Shown: positions 51,293-63,717, counted from the first letter of the stretch. The stretch: DNA of 64,000 nt from Acinetobacter sp. B51(2017) (GCF_003711395.1 NZ_PJRJ01000004.1:94559-158558), one strand, 5' to 3'. A program made the numbers and translations. Notes: generated by a model from the letters alone, not told the origin.

Positions 51293-54200
51293 TTAAAGAC
51301 CGTTAAACTCATCGCTAAATGCTTGGCTAAGCGCTTGGTCAACGTCAGAGAAATCGTTGTGAAGTGCAAGCTCTGCAGCTTCTGCTTCTTGACGACGACG
51401 CTCTAAGTGGTAAGCCAAACCTGTACCCGCTGGGATCAGACGACCTACAACTACGTTTTCTTTCAGACCACGTAAATCATCTTCTTTACCTGTTACAGCC
51501 GCTTCAGTTAACACACGCGTTGTTTCCTGGAACGATGCAGCAGAGATGAACGAGTCAGTAGAAAGCGACGCTTTGGTAATACCCATCAATTGACGTTCAA
51601 ACTTCGCAGGGAATTTGTTTTGCGCAAGAACAGCTTGGTTCTCTTGCATCACACGGATGTAATCCACTTGTTCGCCTTTGATGAAGCTTGTGTCGCCGCC
51701 GTCAGTAATGTCAACTTTACGTAACATTTGACGAACAATGACTTCGATGTGCTTATCGTTGATTTTTACACCTTGCAGACGGTAAACGTCTTGAACTTCG
51801 TTCACGATGTAGTTCGTCAACGCCACTTCGCCTTTCAAGCGTAAGATGTCGTGTGGGTTTTGTGGACCATCAGAAATTGTCTCACCACGGTTGACATGTT
51901 CGCCTTCGAACACGTTAATCGTACGCCACTTCGGAATTAACTCTTCGTAGATCTCAGAGCCATCATCCGGAGTAATCACAAGACGGTTCTTACCTTTGGT
52001 CTCTTTACCAAAGCTTACAACACCTGACACTTCTGCAAGGATTGCATGCTCTTTCGGTTTACGTGCTTCGAATAAGTCAGCTACACGCGGTAGACCACCG
52101 GTAATATCACGGGTACGTGAAGATTCTTGTGGTACACGACCGATAACATCACCGACACCAATTGTTTCGCCATCGCGAACTGTCAAAATGGTGTTTTGTG
52201 GCAAGAAGTAGAACTGTTCGCCGCCATCAACGGTGTCTAATACAACTGCAGGACGTAAATCTTTACCTGACGCAGGACGTGAAGTCACTGGTAAGATTTC
52301 GATGGTTGACATACCTGTTGCATCATCAGTTTTCGTCGTAACAGTCACGCCATCAGAGATTTGGCTGAAACGTACTTTACCTGCAACTTCTGTAACAAGT
52401 GGATGTGTATGCGGATCCCAAGTCGCTACGATACCGCCAGCTTCAACAGATTCGCCATCTTTAATAATGATTGACGCACCGTAAGGAAGTTTATAGCGTT
52501 CGCGCTCACGACCGATATCATCAGCAATACCAATCTCACCTGAACGAGATGTAGATACTAAGTGACCTTTGGCATGTTGTACTGTTTTCACGTTGTGGAA
52601 ACGTACTGTACCTTTGTTACGAACTTGAATGCTGTTTGCAGCAGAAGTTCGGCTCGCAGCACCACCGACGTGGAACGTACGCATGGTTAACTGTGTACCT
52701 GGCTCACCAATCGATTGAGCAGCCATTACACCTACAGATTCACCTGGGTTCACCTGATGACCACGCGCCAAGTCACGTCCGTAACATTTCGCACATACGC
52801 CGAAGCTTGATTCACAAGATACAACAGAACGAACTTTAACTTCATCGACACCGTTGTCTTCTAGGAAAGTCGCAAGTTTCTCATCAATTAAGGTGTTACG
52901 TGGTAGAAGAACTTCGTCTGTACCCGGTTTTTTCACGTCTTCAGCAACAACACGACCTAGAACTCGAGTACCCAAGTTTTCGATAACATCGCCACCTTGA
53001 ATGAACGGAGTCATGACTAAACCGCCCAACGTGCCACAATCTGGCTCAGTGATCACTAAGTCTTGCGCAACGTCTACAAGACGACGAGTTAAGTAACCCG
53101 AGTTCGCAGTTTTCAATGCTGTATCGGCCAAACCTTTACGCGCACCGTGTGTTGAAATGAAGTACTGAAGTACGGTCAAACCTTCACGGAAGTTGGCTTT
53201 AATTGGTGTCTCAATAATCGAGCCATCCGGTTTTGCCATCAAACCACGCATACCTGCAAGCTGACGAATCTGTGCCGCACTACCACGGGCACCAGAGTCT
53301 GACATCATATAGATTGAGTTGAATGATTTTTGCTTCTCATCTTCACCCTGTTTGTTTTTAACAGTGGTGTAAGACAAGTTATCCATCATTGCTTTCGCTA
53401 CTTGGTCGTTGGTACGCGCCCAAATATCGACAACTTTGTTGTAACGTTCACCCGCAGTTACGAAACCTTGCTCGAACTGTTGTTCGATTTCACGAACTTC
53501 AGCTTCTGCTTTCTCAATAATTGAGTACTTCGCTTCAGGAATCAGCATGTCTTCCATACCAACCGAAACGCCTGAACGTGTCGCTTGACGGAAACCTAAG
53601 TACATCAATTGGTCAGCAAAGATAACGGTATCTTTAAGACCCAATTTACGGTAGCAAGAGTTGATTAACTTAGAGATGTTCTTTTTGGTCATCTCAAGGT
53701 TAATTTGCTCGAAGCTTAAACCTTCAGGCACAACTTCCCAAAGTAAGCAACGACCTGGTGTTGTGTCGACAACAATCGTTTGTTGCTCACGTTCACCATT
53801 TTCATTGATCACAGTTTGGTGCACACGCGCTTTAACGCGAGCGTGTAAATCAACCTGACCTGTTGCAAGTGCGCGGTTTACTTCGTGAGTATCCGCAAAC
53901 ACCATGCCTTCACCTTTGGCATTGATCGCATCACGCGTGATGTAGTACAAGCCTAAGACAACGTCCTGAGACGGTACGATGATTGGCTCACCGTTCGCTG
54001 GAGACAAGATGTTGTTGGTTGACATCATTAACGCACGAGCTTCTAACTGAGCTTCAAGTGTTAATGGAACGTGTACCGCCATTTGGTCACCGTCGAAGTC
54101 GGCGTTGAACGCAGCACATACGAGTGGGTGAAGACGGATCGCTTTACCTTCAATCAGAATAGGTTCAAATGCTTGCAGACCTAAACGGTGAAGTGTTGGC

Positions 54201-55492
54201 GCACGGTTCAACATTACTGGATGTTGACGAATGACAGATGCTAGAACGTCCCAAACTTCTGGCGTCTCGCGCTCAACCATTTTCTTCGCAGCTTTAATGG
54301 TGGTTGCTTGACCAGATGCTTGTAGTTTGGCAAAGATAAACGGCTTGAATAATTCAAGTGCCATTTTCTTCGGAAGACCACATTGGTGTAAACGTAAGTT
54401 TGGACCTACAGTAATTACCGAACGACCAGAGTAGTCAACACGCTTACCAAGTAAGTTTTGACGGAAACGACCTTGCTTACCTTTAATCATATCGGCTAAA
54501 GATTTAAGCGGACGTTTGTTCGAACCCGTAATTGCACGACCACGACGACCGTTATCAAGCAATGCATCTACAGACTCTTGTAACATACGTTTTTCGTTAC
54601 GTACGATGATGTCTGGCGCTGCAAGGTCAAGAAGACGTTTTAAACGGTTGTTACGGTTGATCACACGACGGTAAAGGTCGTTCAAATCAGAAGTCGCGAA
54701 ACGACCACCTTCAAGTGGTACAAGCGGACGAAGATCTGGTGGAAGAACTGGAAGTACAGTTAACACCATCCATTCTGGCTTGTTGTTCGAATCGTTGAAT
54801 GCTTCCATCAACTTCAAACGCTTAGATGCTTTCTTAAGCTTAGTTTCTGAAGTTGTTACTGGAATTTCTTCACGAAGACGCGCAATTTCCGCTTCAAGAT
54901 CGATATCTTTAAGCAAGTCTTGAACTGCTTCTGCACCCATTTTCGCAGTGAACTCATCACCGTGCTCTTCTAACGCATTGAAGTATTCTTCATCGTTAAG
55001 AAGTTGGTATTTCTCAAATGGAGTCATACCTGGGTCAGTTACAACGTAAGATTCGAAATACAATACGCGTTCGATATCACGTAAAGTCATATCAAGTAAC
55101 AAACCGATACGGCTTGGTAATGATTTTAAGAACCAGATGTGTGCAACTGGAGAAGCAAGCTCGATGTGACCCATACGTTCACGACGAACTTTCGCAGTTG
55201 TTACTTCAACGCCACATTTTTCACAAATGACGCCTTTGTATTTCATACGCTTGTATTTACCACACAAGCATTCGTAATCTTTTACTGGACCAAAGATTTT
55301 GGCACAGAATAAACCATCACGTTCTGGTTTGAACGTACGATAGTTAATTGTCTCAGGCTTTTTAACTTCACCATGAGACCATGACTTAATCATTTCTGGT
55401 GACGCAAGACCAATACGGATGCGATCAAACTCTACAGGAGCGTGACCGTCTGAGTCCGTCTTTTTGCGCATGATATCGAGCAAGTCTTTCAA
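51293..55492 (-). CDS. rpoC: RNA polymerase beta' subunit
   Basis: The protein has 1399 residues. The N-terminal zinc site is in [19 protein letters not shown] near residue 70. The catalytic Mg-binding [10 protein letters not shown] lies near 460, followed by the bridge helix and trigger loop. The start is TTG at 55492 (KDLLDIM...), with GGAG 11 bases upstream, matching the usual RpoC N-terminus. The longer ORF to 55540 adds 16 non-family residues. It follows rpoB after 176 bases that contain palindromes. Confidence 0.97.
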   Translation of the reverse strand: MKDLLDIMRKKTDSDGHAPVEFDRIRIGLASPEMIKSWSHGEVKKPETINYRTFKPERDGLFCAKIFGPVKDYECLCGKYKRMKYKGVICEKCGVEVTTAKVRRERMGHIELASPVAHIWFLKSLPSRIGLLLDMTLRDIERVLYFESYVVTDPGMTPFEKYQLLNDEEYFNALEEHGDEFTAKMGAEAVQDLLKDIDLEAEIARLREEIPVTTSETKLKKASKRLKLMEAFNDSNNKPEWMVLTVLPVLPPDLRPLVPLEGGRFATSDLNDLYRRVINRNNRLKRLLDLAAPDIIVRNEKRMLQESVDALLDNGRRGRAITGSNKRPLKSLADMIKGKQGRFRQNLLGKRVDYSGRSVITVGPNLRLHQCGLPKKMALELFKPFIFAKLQASGQATTIKAAKKMVERETPEVWDVLASVIRQHPVMLNRAPTLHRLGLQAFEPILIEGKAIRLHPLVCAAFNADFDGDQMAVHVPLTLEAQLEARALMMSTNNILSPANGEPIIVPSQDVVLGLYYITRDAINAKGEGMVFADTHEVNRALATGQVDLHARVKARVHQTVINENGEREQQTIVVDTTPGRCLLWEVVPEGLSFEQINLEMTKKNISKLINSCYRKLGLKDTVIFADQLMYLGFRQATRSGVSVGMEDMLIPEAKYSIIEKAEAEVREIEQQFEQGFVTAGERYNKVVDIWARTNDQVAKAMMDNLSYTTVKNKQGEDEKQKSFNSIYMMSDSGARGSAAQIRQLAGMRGLMAKPDGSIIETPIKANFREGLTVLQYFISTHGARKGLADTALKTANSGYLTRRLVDVAQDLVITEPDCGTLGGLVMTPFIQGGDVIENLGTRVLGRVVAEDVKKPGTDEVLLPRNTLIDEKLATFLEDNGVDEVKVRSVVSCESSFGVCAKCYGRDLARGHQVNPGESVGVMAAQSIGEPGTQLTMRTFHVGGAASRTSAANSIQVRNKGTVRFHNVKTVQHAKGHLVSTSRSGEIGIADDIGRERERYKLPYGASIIIKDGESVEAGGIVATWDPHTHPLVTEVAGKVRFSQISDGVTVTTKTDDATGMSTIEILPVTSRPASGKDLRPAVVLDTVDGGEQFYFLPQNTILTVRDGETIGVGDVIGRVPQESSRTRDITGGLPRVADLFEARKPKEHAILAEVSGVVSFGKETKGKNRLVITPDDGSEIYEELIPKWRTINVFEGEHVNRGETISDGPQNPHDILRLKGEVALTNYIVNEVQDVYRLQGVKINDKHIEVIVRQMLRKVDITDGGDTSFIKGEQVDYIRVMQENQAVLAQNKFPAKFERQLMGITKASLSTDSFISAASFQETTRVLTEAAVTGKEDDLRGLKENVVVGRLIPAGTGLAYHLERRRQEAEAAELALHNDFSDVDQALSQAFSDEFNGL

Positions 55493-55558
55493 TTTTTTTC
55501 TCCGTGTGTTGAGAAGATTTTCGCTTCCCAACTGGGTCACAAATATTGTTTTTTAACT

Positions 55559-55656
55559 GAACTAATCCCCCGTCCAATCCCGCCTACTTAAGCGGGAAAC
55601 TCCCCTTAAGATTAAGAGGAGTGAATCCCCCCCTGAACTCAGGGGGTTGGGGGATC
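55559..55656. repeat. Palindromic cluster between rpoB and rpoC
   Basis: Within 100 bases there are three inverted repeats: CCCGC/GCGGG (55579-55596), a CTCC..TTAAG/AAGAGGAG arm (55600-55622) and a perfect CCCCCTGA-AC-TCAGGGGG hairpin (55629-55646). They are flanked by CCCC and GGGGGAT runs. This is far more G+C-rich than the surroundings and resembles a REP-like or transcript-processing element. Confidence 0.55.
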
Positions 55657-55668
55657 AAATGGAACTAA

Positions 55669-58600
55669 TTAGTCACCATTTTTCAGTTCAATGTTGATAC
55701 CTAAAGAACGGATCTCTTTGGTCAATACGTTGAACGATTCTGGCATACCTGGGTCCATATAATGGTTACCATCTACAATATTTTTGTAGATACGGGTACG
55801 ACCTTCAACGTCATCCGATTTCACTGTAAGCATTTCTTGAAGCGTGTAAGCAGCACCGTATGCTTCTAGTGCCCATACTTCCATCTCACCGAAACGCTGA
55901 CCACCGAACTGTGCTTTACCACCAAGCGGCTGCTGTGTTACTAGTGAGTAAGAACCAGTAGAACGTGCATGCATCTTGTCGTCAACCAAGTGGTTAAGTT
56001 TCAACATGTACATATAACCTACAGTTACAGGACGGTCGAAACGTTCACCTGTACGGCCATCGTACAATACTGTTTGACCAGTACGTGAGATACCACCAAG
56101 TTCAAGTAAGTCTTTGATTTGTGATTCTTCAGCACCATCAAATACAGGCGTTGCTAAAGGTACACCTTTACGCAAGTTACCAGATAATGCCAAGATTTCT
56201 TGGTCAGTTAAGCTATCAAGATCTTCTTGCTCGCCACCAACTTTGTTGTAAATCTTGTCTAAGAATTCACGCAGCTCAAGAACAGTACGTTGCTCTTTCA
56301 TCATCTTGTCGATTTGATCGCCAAGACCTTTCGCTGCCATACCTAAGTGAGTTTCAAGAATCTGACCCACGTTCATACGTGACGGTACACCCAGTGGGTT
56401 AAGTACTACGTCTACAGGTACGCCGTTAGCATCGTGTGGCATGTCTTCTACAGGTAGGATGTTAGATACAACACCTTTGTTACCGTGACGACCCGCCATC
56501 TTATCACCCGGTTGGATGCGACGTTTAACAGCTAAGTAAACTTTAACAACTTTCAATACGCCAGTTGTCAGTTCATCACCTGTAGAAAGTTTGCGTTTTT
56601 TCTCTGCAAATTTCTCGTCGATCTCTTGGCTCTTCTCTTTCAAGAATACTTGAATTTGAGTTAAGCGCTCAGCGATTGCTTCGTCAACGGGTTGGATATC
56701 CATTAAGTCAACAAGCTCTAAACCAGATAACAATTCTTCAGAAAGTTTGTCACCGCGTTTAGTTGTACCGCCACCGTTTGATTCTTGACCAGCAAGTAAA
56801 CGGATAATACGTTCACGCGCTGCTTCTTCGAATATTTTGAACTCTTCTTTTAAATCTTTACGGTATGCATCTAATTGTGCTTTTTCAATTGCTTGAGCAC
56901 GTTCGTCTTTTTCAAGACCGTCACGTGTAAACACTTGAACGTCAATTACAGTACCTTTAACACCTGAAGATACGCGTAAAGATGAATCTTTTACGTCAGC
57001 TGCTTTTTCGCCAAAGATCGCGCGAAGCAGTTTTTCTTCTGGAGTAAGTTGAGTTTCGCCTTTAGGTGTTACTTTACCTACAAGGATGTCACCCGCTGTA
57101 ACTTCAGCACCGATGTAAACAATACCTGACTCATCAAGTTTAGAAAGTGCTGCTTCACCCACGTTTGGAATATCGGCAGTAATTTCTTCCGCACCAAGCT
57201 TAGTATCACGTGCTACACATGATAATTCTTGAATGTGGATTGATGTTAAACGGTCTTCTTGAAGTACGCGCTCTGATAAAAGAATCGAGTCTTCGTAGTT
57301 GTAACCGTTCCACGTCATGAACGCGACACGCATGTTTTGACCAAGTGCAAGCTCACCGCCATCAGTCGATGGACCATCAGCAAGTACATCGCCGCGACCA
57401 ACTTCATCACCTAAGTTCACAAGAACTTTTTGGTTGATACAAGTGTTTTGGTTCGAACGTGTGTATTTGATCAAGTTGTAGATATCTACACCTGCTTCAC
57501 CCGCAACCATTTCGTCTTCGTTGACACGAATCACCACACGTGACGCGTCAACAAATTCGATACGACCACCACGTTTCGCGATTACACATACACCAGAGTC
57601 ATGTGCTACGTTCGCTTCCATACCTGTACCAACAAGTGGTTTGTCTGCGATTAACGTAGGAACAGCCTGACGCTGCATGTTTGAACCCATTAACGCACGG
57701 TTGGCGTCATCGTGCTCAAGGAACGGAATCAGTGACGCCGCTACAGATACAACCTGCTGTGCAGATACATCCATATGGGTTACTTTTTCAGGCGGCATAC
57801 GTACGAAATCACCTTGGTGACGTACAGATACAACTTCTTCTAATAAGTTACCGTCTGCATCAACCATAGAATCGGCCTGTGCAATCACAGTACCCACTTC
57901 TTCAATTGCAGATAAGTATTCAACTTCGTCTGTTACACGGCCATCAACCACTTTACGGTAAGGCGTTTCTAAGAAACCAAAGTTGTTACATTTTGCGTAA
58001 ACAGAAAGCGAGTTGATCAAACCAATGTTTGGACCTTCCGGCGTTTCAATTGGACAAACACGACCGTAGTGAGTTTGATGTACGTCACGTACTTCGAAGC
58101 CCGCACGTTCACGTGTTAAACCACCAGGCCCAAGCGCTGATACACGACGTTTGTGTGTAATTTCAGATAATGGGTTGTTTTGGTCCATGAACTGAGATAA
58201 CTGGCTTGAACCAAAGAATTCTTTGATTGCAGCAGCAACTGGCTTCGCGTTGATTAAATCTTGCGGAGACAAGTTGTCAGTTTCAGCTTGTGATAAACGT
58301 TCTTTAACAGCACGTTCTACACGAACAAGACCAACACGGAATTGGTTTTCAGTCATTTCACCAACTGAACGCACGCGACGGTTACCTAAGTGGTCGATAT
58401 CGTCGACTTCACCTTTACCGTTACGGATTTCAACTAATGTTTTTAATACATCAGTGATGTCTTCGTTCGAAAGGATGCCTTCAACTTCACGAGACTTCTG
58501 ATCCGTACCCACTTCGTAAGGACGACCCAAACGACGGTTGAACTTCATACGACCCACTGGAGATAGGTCATAACGTTCTGATGAGAAGAACAAGTTGTTG

Positions 58601-59757
58601 AATAAGTTTTCAGCAGCTTCTTTTGTTGGTGGCTCGCCTGGACGCATTACTTTGTAGATTTCTACTAAGGCTTCTTCACGATCTTTCGTTAAATCAGCAC
58701 GTAATGAGTCAGCAATGAATGAACCACGGTCGATGTCATTGGTGAATAGGATGTTAAATTGTTTAACGCCGCCTTCAGCCAATTTCACCATGATTTCATG
58801 GCTTAACAAGGTGTTTGCAGGAATAATGTCGCCATCACGTAATTGGATGTCTTCTGCAGTAATACGCTCGTATAAGTATTCATCTGGAACAGAAAGCTTA
58901 GTTAAGCCAGCCGCTTCCATTTGACGTACGTGACGTGCGTTAATACGTTTACCTTGTTCAACAATCGTCTTGCCATCGTTGTCAGCAATATCAAATTGCG
59001 CCATTTCGCCACGCAGGCGTTCCGGAACGAGGTCAATTTGGTAGCTACCCATATCGAGGTAAACAGGCACTTTTTCGTAGAACAAGTCTAGGATTTGTGT
59101 ATTGTTATATCCTAAAGCACGTAGAATGACAGTCGCAAGTAATTTACGACGACGGTCGATACGCACGTAGACTAAGTCTTTAGCATCAAATTCAAAGTCT
59201 AACCATGAACCACGGTAAGGAATGATACGTGCTGAATAAAGCACTTTACCGCTTGAATGTGTTTTGCCTTTATCGTGGTCAAAGAATACGCCCGGTGAAC
59301 GGTGTAATTGAGATACGATAACACGCTCAGTACCGTTAATCACGAAGGTACCGTTTTCAGTCATGAGTGGCATTTCACCCATGTACACTTCTTGCTCACG
59401 TACGTCTTTGATTGATTTAGTTTCGCGATCTTTTAAGATCAAACGAATCTTAACGCGCATTGGTGCCGCATAAGTTGAGCCGCGAAGGATACACTCACGA
59501 ACGTCAAACTCAGGTTTACCAAGACTATACTCAACAAATTCTAGAGCAGCATTGCCAGAATAACTTTCAATTGGGAAAACTGAACGAAACGCGGCTTGGA
59601 GACCAATATCATCGCGGTTTTTTGGAGTTTTACCGTCTTGTAAGAACGTTCTGTACGAGTCGACTTGAATCGCGAGCAAGTACGGCACGTCCATCACTTG
59701 GGGCAATTTACCAAAATTCTTACGGATCCGTTTCTTTTCGGTATATGAGTATGCCAT
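55669..59757 (-). CDS. rpoB: RNA polymerase beta subunit
   Basis: The protein has 1362 residues. The rifampicin-binding cluster reads [26 protein letters not shown] near residue 525 with no substitution that I recognise as a classical resistance change. The N-terminus [16 protein letters not shown] and the C-terminus [10 protein letters not shown] match the family. It is transcribed after rplJL. The start ATG at 59757 has GAGGACTCC upstream. Confidence 0.98.
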   Translation of the reverse strand: MAYSYTEKKRIRKNFGKLPQVMDVPYLLAIQVDSYRTFLQDGKTPKNRDDIGLQAAFRSVFPIESYSGNAALEFVEYSLGKPEFDVRECILRGSTYAAPMRVKIRLILKDRETKSIKDVREQEVYMGEMPLMTENGTFVINGTERVIVSQLHRSPGVFFDHDKGKTHSSGKVLYSARIIPYRGSWLDFEFDAKDLVYVRIDRRRKLLATVILRALGYNNTQILDLFYEKVPVYLDMGSYQIDLVPERLRGEMAQFDIADNDGKTIVEQGKRINARHVRQMEAAGLTKLSVPDEYLYERITAEDIQLRDGDIIPANTLLSHEIMVKLAEGGVKQFNILFTNDIDRGSFIADSLRADLTKDREEALVEIYKVMRPGEPPTKEAAENLFNNLFFSSERYDLSPVGRMKFNRRLGRPYEVGTDQKSREVEGILSNEDITDVLKTLVEIRNGKGEVDDIDHLGNRRVRSVGEMTENQFRVGLVRVERAVKERLSQAETDNLSPQDLINAKPVAAAIKEFFGSSQLSQFMDQNNPLSEITHKRRVSALGPGGLTRERAGFEVRDVHQTHYGRVCPIETPEGPNIGLINSLSVYAKCNNFGFLETPYRKVVDGRVTDEVEYLSAIEEVGTVIAQADSMVDADGNLLEEVVSVRHQGDFVRMPPEKVTHMDVSAQQVVSVAASLIPFLEHDDANRALMGSNMQRQAVPTLIADKPLVGTGMEANVAHDSGVCVIAKRGGRIEFVDASRVVIRVNEDEMVAGEAGVDIYNLIKYTRSNQNTCINQKVLVNLGDEVGRGDVLADGPSTDGGELALGQNMRVAFMTWNGYNYEDSILLSERVLQEDRLTSIHIQELSCVARDTKLGAEEITADIPNVGEAALSKLDESGIVYIGAEVTAGDILVGKVTPKGETQLTPEEKLLRAIFGEKAADVKDSSLRVSSGVKGTVIDVQVFTRDGLEKDERAQAIEKAQLDAYRKDLKEEFKIFEEAARERIIRLLAGQESNGGGTTKRGDKLSEELLSGLELVDLMDIQPVDEAIAERLTQIQVFLKEKSQEIDEKFAEKKRKLSTGDELTTGVLKVVKVYLAVKRRIQPGDKMAGRHGNKGVVSNILPVEDMPHDANGVPVDVVLNPLGVPSRMNVGQILETHLGMAAKGLGDQIDKMMKEQRTVLELREFLDKIYNKVGGEQEDLDSLTDQEILALSGNLRKGVPLATPVFDGAEESQIKDLLELGGISRTGQTVLYDGRTGERFDRPVTVGYMYMLKLNHLVDDKMHARSTGSYSLVTQQPLGGKAQFGGQRFGEMEVWALEAYGAAYTLQEMLTVKSDDVEGRTRIYKNIVDGNHYMDPGMPESFNVLTKEIRSLGINIELKNGD

Positions 59758-60063
59758 CTGGAGTCCTCGGAAAGTGAACCAAGTCCGCCTGCAGAACGGA
59801 CTTAGAAGGAATTACGCAGGCCGATATGGCCACCACTTTTTACAAATGCTGCAATTTTCAGTGGTATAAAAACGCTTAACAATATTTTTAGGCAAAAAAA
59901 TATTGGTAAACATTTGATTTTTATCTTTATTTTTAATTTGTATGACATTTATTGCATGCAAACAAAAATCGAGCCGATTATTGTAACGCAAAAAGGCTGA
60001 TGACCCAAGAGCCACCAGCCATTTTTTGGAGCCAATTCTAAAGAATTAGCTCCGCTTAAGCAA
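59758..60063 (-). promoter_or_regulatory. rplL-rpoB intergenic region with attenuator-like hairpins
   Basis: 306 bases without a gene. An 8-bp stem (59995-60002 with 60013-60020) followed on the minus strand by T5 looks like a partial terminator. A second long imperfect stem (60028-60053) lies between it and the rplL stop. This position holds the partial terminator that sets the L12/beta ratio in E. coli; the same role is inferred here. Nothing else coding was seen. Confidence 0.6.
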
Positions 60064-60432
60064 TTACTTAAGTGTAACAGTAGCGCCAGCTGCTTCAAGC
60101 TTAGCTTTAAGCTCTTCGCCTTCTTCTTTAGAAACTGCTTCTTTAAGAACTGCAGGTGCGCCTTCAACCATGTCTTTAGCTTCTTTAAGACCAAGACCAG
60201 TAGCTTCACGAACTGCTTTAATTACAGCAACTTTGTTCGCGCCGAAAGAAGTTAATTCTACGTTGAATTCTGATTGCTCTTCAGCAGCAGCAGCAGCAGG
60301 ACCTGCAGCAGCTACAGCTACAGCAGCAGCAGAAACGTTGAATTTTTCTTCGAAAGCAGAAATAAGTTCAACAAGTTCAAGAACAGTTTTTTCAGCAACT
60401 GCGTTTAGGATTTCTTCGTTAGTTAAAGCCAT
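60064..60432 (-). CDS. rplL: 50S ribosomal protein L7/L12
   Basis: The protein has 122 residues. The N-terminal dimerisation domain, an Ala-rich hinge (codons mostly GCT/GCA repeats around 60270-60330) and the C-terminal domain with [20 protein letters not shown] are all present. It forms the ribosomal stalk with L10. Confidence 0.98.
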   Translation of the reverse strand: MALTNEEILNAVAEKTVLELVELISAFEEKFNVSAAAVAVAAAGPAAAAAEEQSEFNVELTSFGANKVAVIKAVREATGLGLKEAKDMVEGAPAVLKEAVSKEEGEELKAKLEAAGATVTLK

Positions 60433-60480
60433 GAGAGTAACTCCAAATGGGTATTGAATGATGTGTGTGTAAGTTTAAGC

Positions 60481-60987
60481 TTAAGCAGCTTCTGACTCGT
60501 TTTTCTCTTTGAGCGCAGTAATAAGGCGACCCAATTTCGAAATAGGAGCTTGAAGAACGTTTGCAAGCATAGTAAGTGCTTTTTCTTGGTTTGGAAGGTT
60601 CGCGATAACGCTAATTTCTTCGCCTTGATACACTTTACCGTCAAATGCAGCAGCTTTAAGTTCAAATGCTTTGTTAGTTTTAGCAAATTCTTCGAACAAA
60701 CGAGCAGCAGCGCCCATGTCGTCTTCTGAAGTTGAGAAAGCTAAGATTGTTGGGCCAACAAGGTTGTCTGCAAGAATACTGAATTGAGTATCTTGAAGAG
60801 CGCGTTTAGCTAAAGTGTTACGAACTACGCGAGTAGCAACACCTAGTTTACGAGCTTCAACACGTAGAGCAGTTAATTGCTCAACAGTTAAACCTTGGTA
60901 GTCAGCAACAACAGCAGTGAAAGCAGTAGAAGCAACAGCGTTAACTTCAGCTACAATCTGTTTTTTGCCTTCGATAAGAAGAGCCAT
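60481..60987 (-). CDS. rplJ: 50S ribosomal protein L10
   Basis: 168 residues from the ATG at 60987, which has AGGAGG at ideal spacing; the upstream ATG at 61017 was rejected. L10 anchors L7/L12 dimers on the stalk base and usually represses its own operon by binding the leader. rplL follows after 48 bases. Confidence 0.97.
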   Translation of the reverse strand: MALLIEGKKQIVAEVNAVASTAFTAVVADYQGLTVEQLTALRVEARKLGVATRVVRNTLAKRALQDTQFSILADNLVGPTILAFSTSEDDMGAAARLFEEFAKTNKAFELKAAAFDGKVYQGEEISVIANLPNQEKALTMLANVLQAPISKLGRLITALKEKNESEAA

Positions 60988-61340
60988 TGTAATACCTCCT
61001 AACGGTGATTTATGCACTTAAACAAGTGCACTCCCAATTCGTAAATTCATCTCTGAATTTACACGCGGAGGAGGAACCAAATCACACCACCGCGTCTACT
61101 CGGACTGGAATTTTAAGAAAGCAGCATAAAACTGCCCTCGCCCGAGGTCTTTGACGCTGATAAATATTTATTTATCAATTCAAAGTTTGCCTGAGGGGCG
61201 AATCAGCAAAGCAACGCTTTGCCGACACGCAAGACGAGAAGCTATGCTTCGAGTGAAGCCTATTTCCTATCTTGCGTAAGTTTTAAAGCAGCGCTTTAAA
61301 ACTTACTCAGGGCTTTAAAATTCTGTAATAAGTTTAAAAC
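60988..61340 (-). promoter_or_regulatory. rplJ leader, probable L10-binding region
   Basis: 353 bases between rplA and rplJ without a gene. It is strongly structured. It has a 14-bp perfect stem GTAAGTTTTAAAGC/GCTTTAAAACTTAC (61276-61306) and GCAAAGC/GCTTTGC (61206-61222). CGCAAGA (61228) also pairs TCTTGCG (61270), enclosing GAAGC/GCTTC. The position matches the leader to which L10-L12 binds to control translation in other bacteria; the kink-turn itself was not resolved. Confidence 0.6.
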
Positions 61341-62036
61341 TTATTTAGAAACGTTTGCTACATCAACAGTAAGACCAGGGCCCATAGTCGAGCTTAAAGT
61401 GATCTTTTGGATGTAAACACCTTTAGAAGTCGCAGGTTTTGCTTTCTTAAGGTCAGCGATAAGCGCTTCAACGTTTTGACGAACAGCTTCAGCAGAGAAA
61501 CCTACTTGACCGATCGCAGCGTGGATGATACCCGCTTTGTCTACACGGTAACGTGCTTGACCAGCTTTTGCATTTTTAACTGCAGTTGCTACGTCAGGAG
61601 TTACAGTACCCACTTTAGGGTTTGGCATTAAGCCACGTGGACCAAGGATCGTACCTAATTTACCCACAACACGCATAGCGTCAGGTGCAGCAATCACTAC
61701 GTCAAAGTCTAAGTTACCAGCTTGGATGCTTTCAGCAAGATCATCAAAACCGACAACGTCCGCGCCTTCAGCTTTAGCAGCTTCAGCAGCAGCGCCTTGA
61801 GCAAACACAGCTACACGTACAGTTTTACCAGTACCTGCAGGAAGTGTAGTCGCGCCACGAACAACTTGGTCAGATTTACGAGGGTCAACACCTAGGTTTA
61901 CCGCTACGTCCAAAGATTCTTTGAATTTAGCAGCAGGAAGGCTAGTAAGAACCGCTACAGCTTCATCCAAAGTGTAAACTTTGTTTGCTTCTACAGCAGC
62001 AGCAATCGCTTTTTGACGTTTAGTTAATTTAGCCAT
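61341..62036 (-). CDS. rplA: 50S ribosomal protein L1
   Basis: 231 residues, standard length. Contains [25 protein letters not shown] near residue 47 and the [15 protein letters not shown] motif near 130. L1 forms the L1 stalk and autoregulates rplKA. It starts 3 bases after the rplK stop, so the two genes are coupled. Confidence 0.98.
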   Translation of the reverse strand: MAKLTKRQKAIAAAVEANKVYTLDEAVAVLTSLPAAKFKESLDVAVNLGVDPRKSDQVVRGATTLPAGTGKTVRVAVFAQGAAAEAAKAEGADVVGFDDLAESIQAGNLDFDVVIAAPDAMRVVGKLGTILGPRGLMPNPKVGTVTPDVATAVKNAKAGQARYRVDKAGIIHAAIGQVGFSAEAVRQNVEALIADLKKAKPATSKGVYIQKITLSSTMGPGLTVDVANVSK

Positions 62037-62039
62037 GTC

Positions 62040-62468
62040 TTAAAGCTCCACTTCCAAGCCCATAGAACGTGCAGAACCAGCGATGGTACGTACACGCGCG
62101 TCTAAGTCAGCACCAGTTAAATCTGGTTCTTTAGTAGTCGCGATCTCTTCTAATTGAGCACGAGTCAACTTACCAACTTTAGTTTTGTTAGGTACAGCTG
62201 AACCCTTAGCGATACCAGCAGCTTTCTTAAGAAGAATAGCAGCAGGTGGAGTTTTCATGATGAATGTGAACGACTTATCGTTGTACACAGTGATCACTAC
62301 TGGAATTGGAAGACCAGCTTCAAGTTTTTGTGTAGCAGCATTGAATTCTTTACAGAAAGCCATGATGTTTACACCACGTTGACCTAGTGCAGGACCAATC
62401 GGTGGAGATGGATTCGCTTTACCAGCTGGAACTTGCAGCTTAATATAGCCGTCAATCTTCTTAGCCAT
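62040..62468 (-). CDS. rplK: 50S ribosomal protein L11
   Basis: 142 residues from the ATG at 62468 ([11 protein letters not shown]), preceded by AGAGG. Contains the [17 protein letters not shown] thiostrepton-region helix motif and a C-terminal 23S rRNA-binding domain. The in-frame codon two positions earlier is unlikely to be used. Confidence 0.97.
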   Translation of the reverse strand: MAKKIDGYIKLQVPAGKANPSPPIGPALGQRGVNIMAFCKEFNAATQKLEAGLPIPVVITVYNDKSFTFIMKTPPAAILLKKAAGIAKGSAVPNKTKVGKLTRAQLEEIATTKEPDLTGADLDARVRTIAGSARSMGLEVEL

Positions 62469-62586
62469 TGTCAATTACCTCTGGGTGCAAACGCCGCTAG
62501 GCTCCCCAATGATTTTAAGTAACTTACGTTACAATAACAATGCCCGACTCGTACACGACAAATCGAGCGTTTTCAATCCAAACCAG

Positions 62587-63120
62587 TTAGATGGTTTTTT
62601 CGACTTGACGAAATTCCAATTCAACTTGGGTTGGACGGTTAAATACATTAATCGTCAACGTTAAACGTGACTTTTCGTAAAGAACTTCCTCCACCACACC
62701 TTTAAAGTCAGTGAATGGACCGTCAATTACAAGTAATTCTTCACCCGGCTCAAACATCGTCTTAGGACGAGGTGCTTCACCTTTGTTTTGTACACGCGCA
62801 AGAATCGCATCAGCTTCTTTTTGCGTAATTGGTTCAGGCTTTTCTGCCGTACCACCAATGAAACCTAAAACTTTTGGACATTCTTTAACAATGTGCCAAG
62901 TTTCATCATTCATTTCCATTTCGACTAATACATAGCCTGGAAAGAATTTACGCTCTGATTTGCGCTTCTTACCATCCTTCATTTCTACCACTTCTTCGGT
63001 AGGAACAAGGACATCACCAAAGCTATCAGCAACAGCGCTACGCTGGATTCGATCATTAAGCGAACGCATCACTTGTTTTTCATAACCTGAATAGGCATGA
63101 ATAATGTACCAACGTTTCAT
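62587..63120 (-). CDS. nusG: Transcription antitermination factor NusG
   Basis: 177 residues. NGN domain with WYIIHAYSGYEKQV at the N-terminus and FFPGYVLVEMEM near residue 60. The C-terminal KOW domain has EPGEELLVIDGPFTDFKGVVEE. NusG couples RNA polymerase to Rho, NusA-E complexes or ribosomes. secE ends 7 bases upstream. Confidence 0.98.
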   Translation of the reverse strand: MKRWYIIHAYSGYEKQVMRSLNDRIQRSAVADSFGDVLVPTEEVVEMKDGKKRKSERKFFPGYVLVEMEMNDETWHIVKECPKVLGFIGGTAEKPEPITQKEADAILARVQNKGEAPRPKTMFEPGEELLVIDGPFTDFKGVVEEVLYEKSRLTLTINVFNRPTQVELEFRQVEKTI

Positions 63121-63127
63121 AGCTCTC

Positions 63128-63568
63128 TTACCCGATAATTAATTTAATAGCCCAGCCTAAAATGTAGTCAAAACACCACAATAAAACCGATGCTACAAGT
63201 ACAACAACAAGTACGTGCCAAGATGTGGTCATCGTCTCTTGTTTCGTCGGCCAAACAACGCGACGTAACTCAATTCGAGAGTCTTGTAACAGTCGAATAA
63301 AGCCTTTGCCTTGATGGGTGGCGTATAATAAACCTAAAGCAACCACGATACAAGCCAAAATTACCCCAACACGCACCCAAATATCATTGGCTGGTGCCCA
63401 ATAAGCTGGCAGATGTTGGTTGGTCATTAAAGCACCGACTAACAAAATCAATGCGATAGCCCATAAAACGTAGTCTAAAGGTGACCCAGTTTTTACAACT
63501 TCAGCAGAATTATTTCTTTGAGGAATTGGCGCGTCGCTTAATGCGTCACGCGATTTATCGTTCGACAT
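63128..63568 (-). CDS. secE: Protein translocase subunit SecE
   Basis: 146 residues, the long three-membrane-segment form. The conserved cytoplasmic amphipathic helix with RIELRRVVWPTKQETMTT lies before the last membrane segment. SecE is the essential clamp subunit of SecYEG. Upstream is tRNA-Trp, then tuf. Confidence 0.97.
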   Translation of the reverse strand: MSNDKSRDALSDAPIPQRNNSAEVVKTGSPLDYVLWAIALILLVGALMTNQHLPAYWAPANDIWVRVGVILACIVVALGLLYATHQGKGFIRLLQDSRIELRRVVWPTKQETMTTSWHVLVVVLVASVLLWCFDYILGWAIKLIIG

Positions 63569-63641
63569 TTTTGTACTCGTCGTAGAATTCGCGATTTATT
63601 ATAGGACTAGATTTGCCAGCATCAAGCTTTTTTTAGAAAAG

Positions 63642-63717
63642 TGGCAGGCCAGGAGGGACTCGAACCCCCAACATTCGGTTTTGGAGACCGACGCTCTACC
63701 AATTGAACTACTAGCCT
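63642..63717 (-). tRNA. tRNA-Trp (CCA)
   Basis: A 76-nt tRNA with encoded CCA, anticodon loop CTCCAAA and discriminator G. The acceptor stem is fully paired with one G-U. It lies between tuf and secE, the standard place in gammaproteobacteria. Confidence 0.96.

Noticed and set aside
60282..60330. GCA/GCT repeat as a microsatellite
   Set aside because: It encodes the normal Ala-rich hinge of L7/L12.
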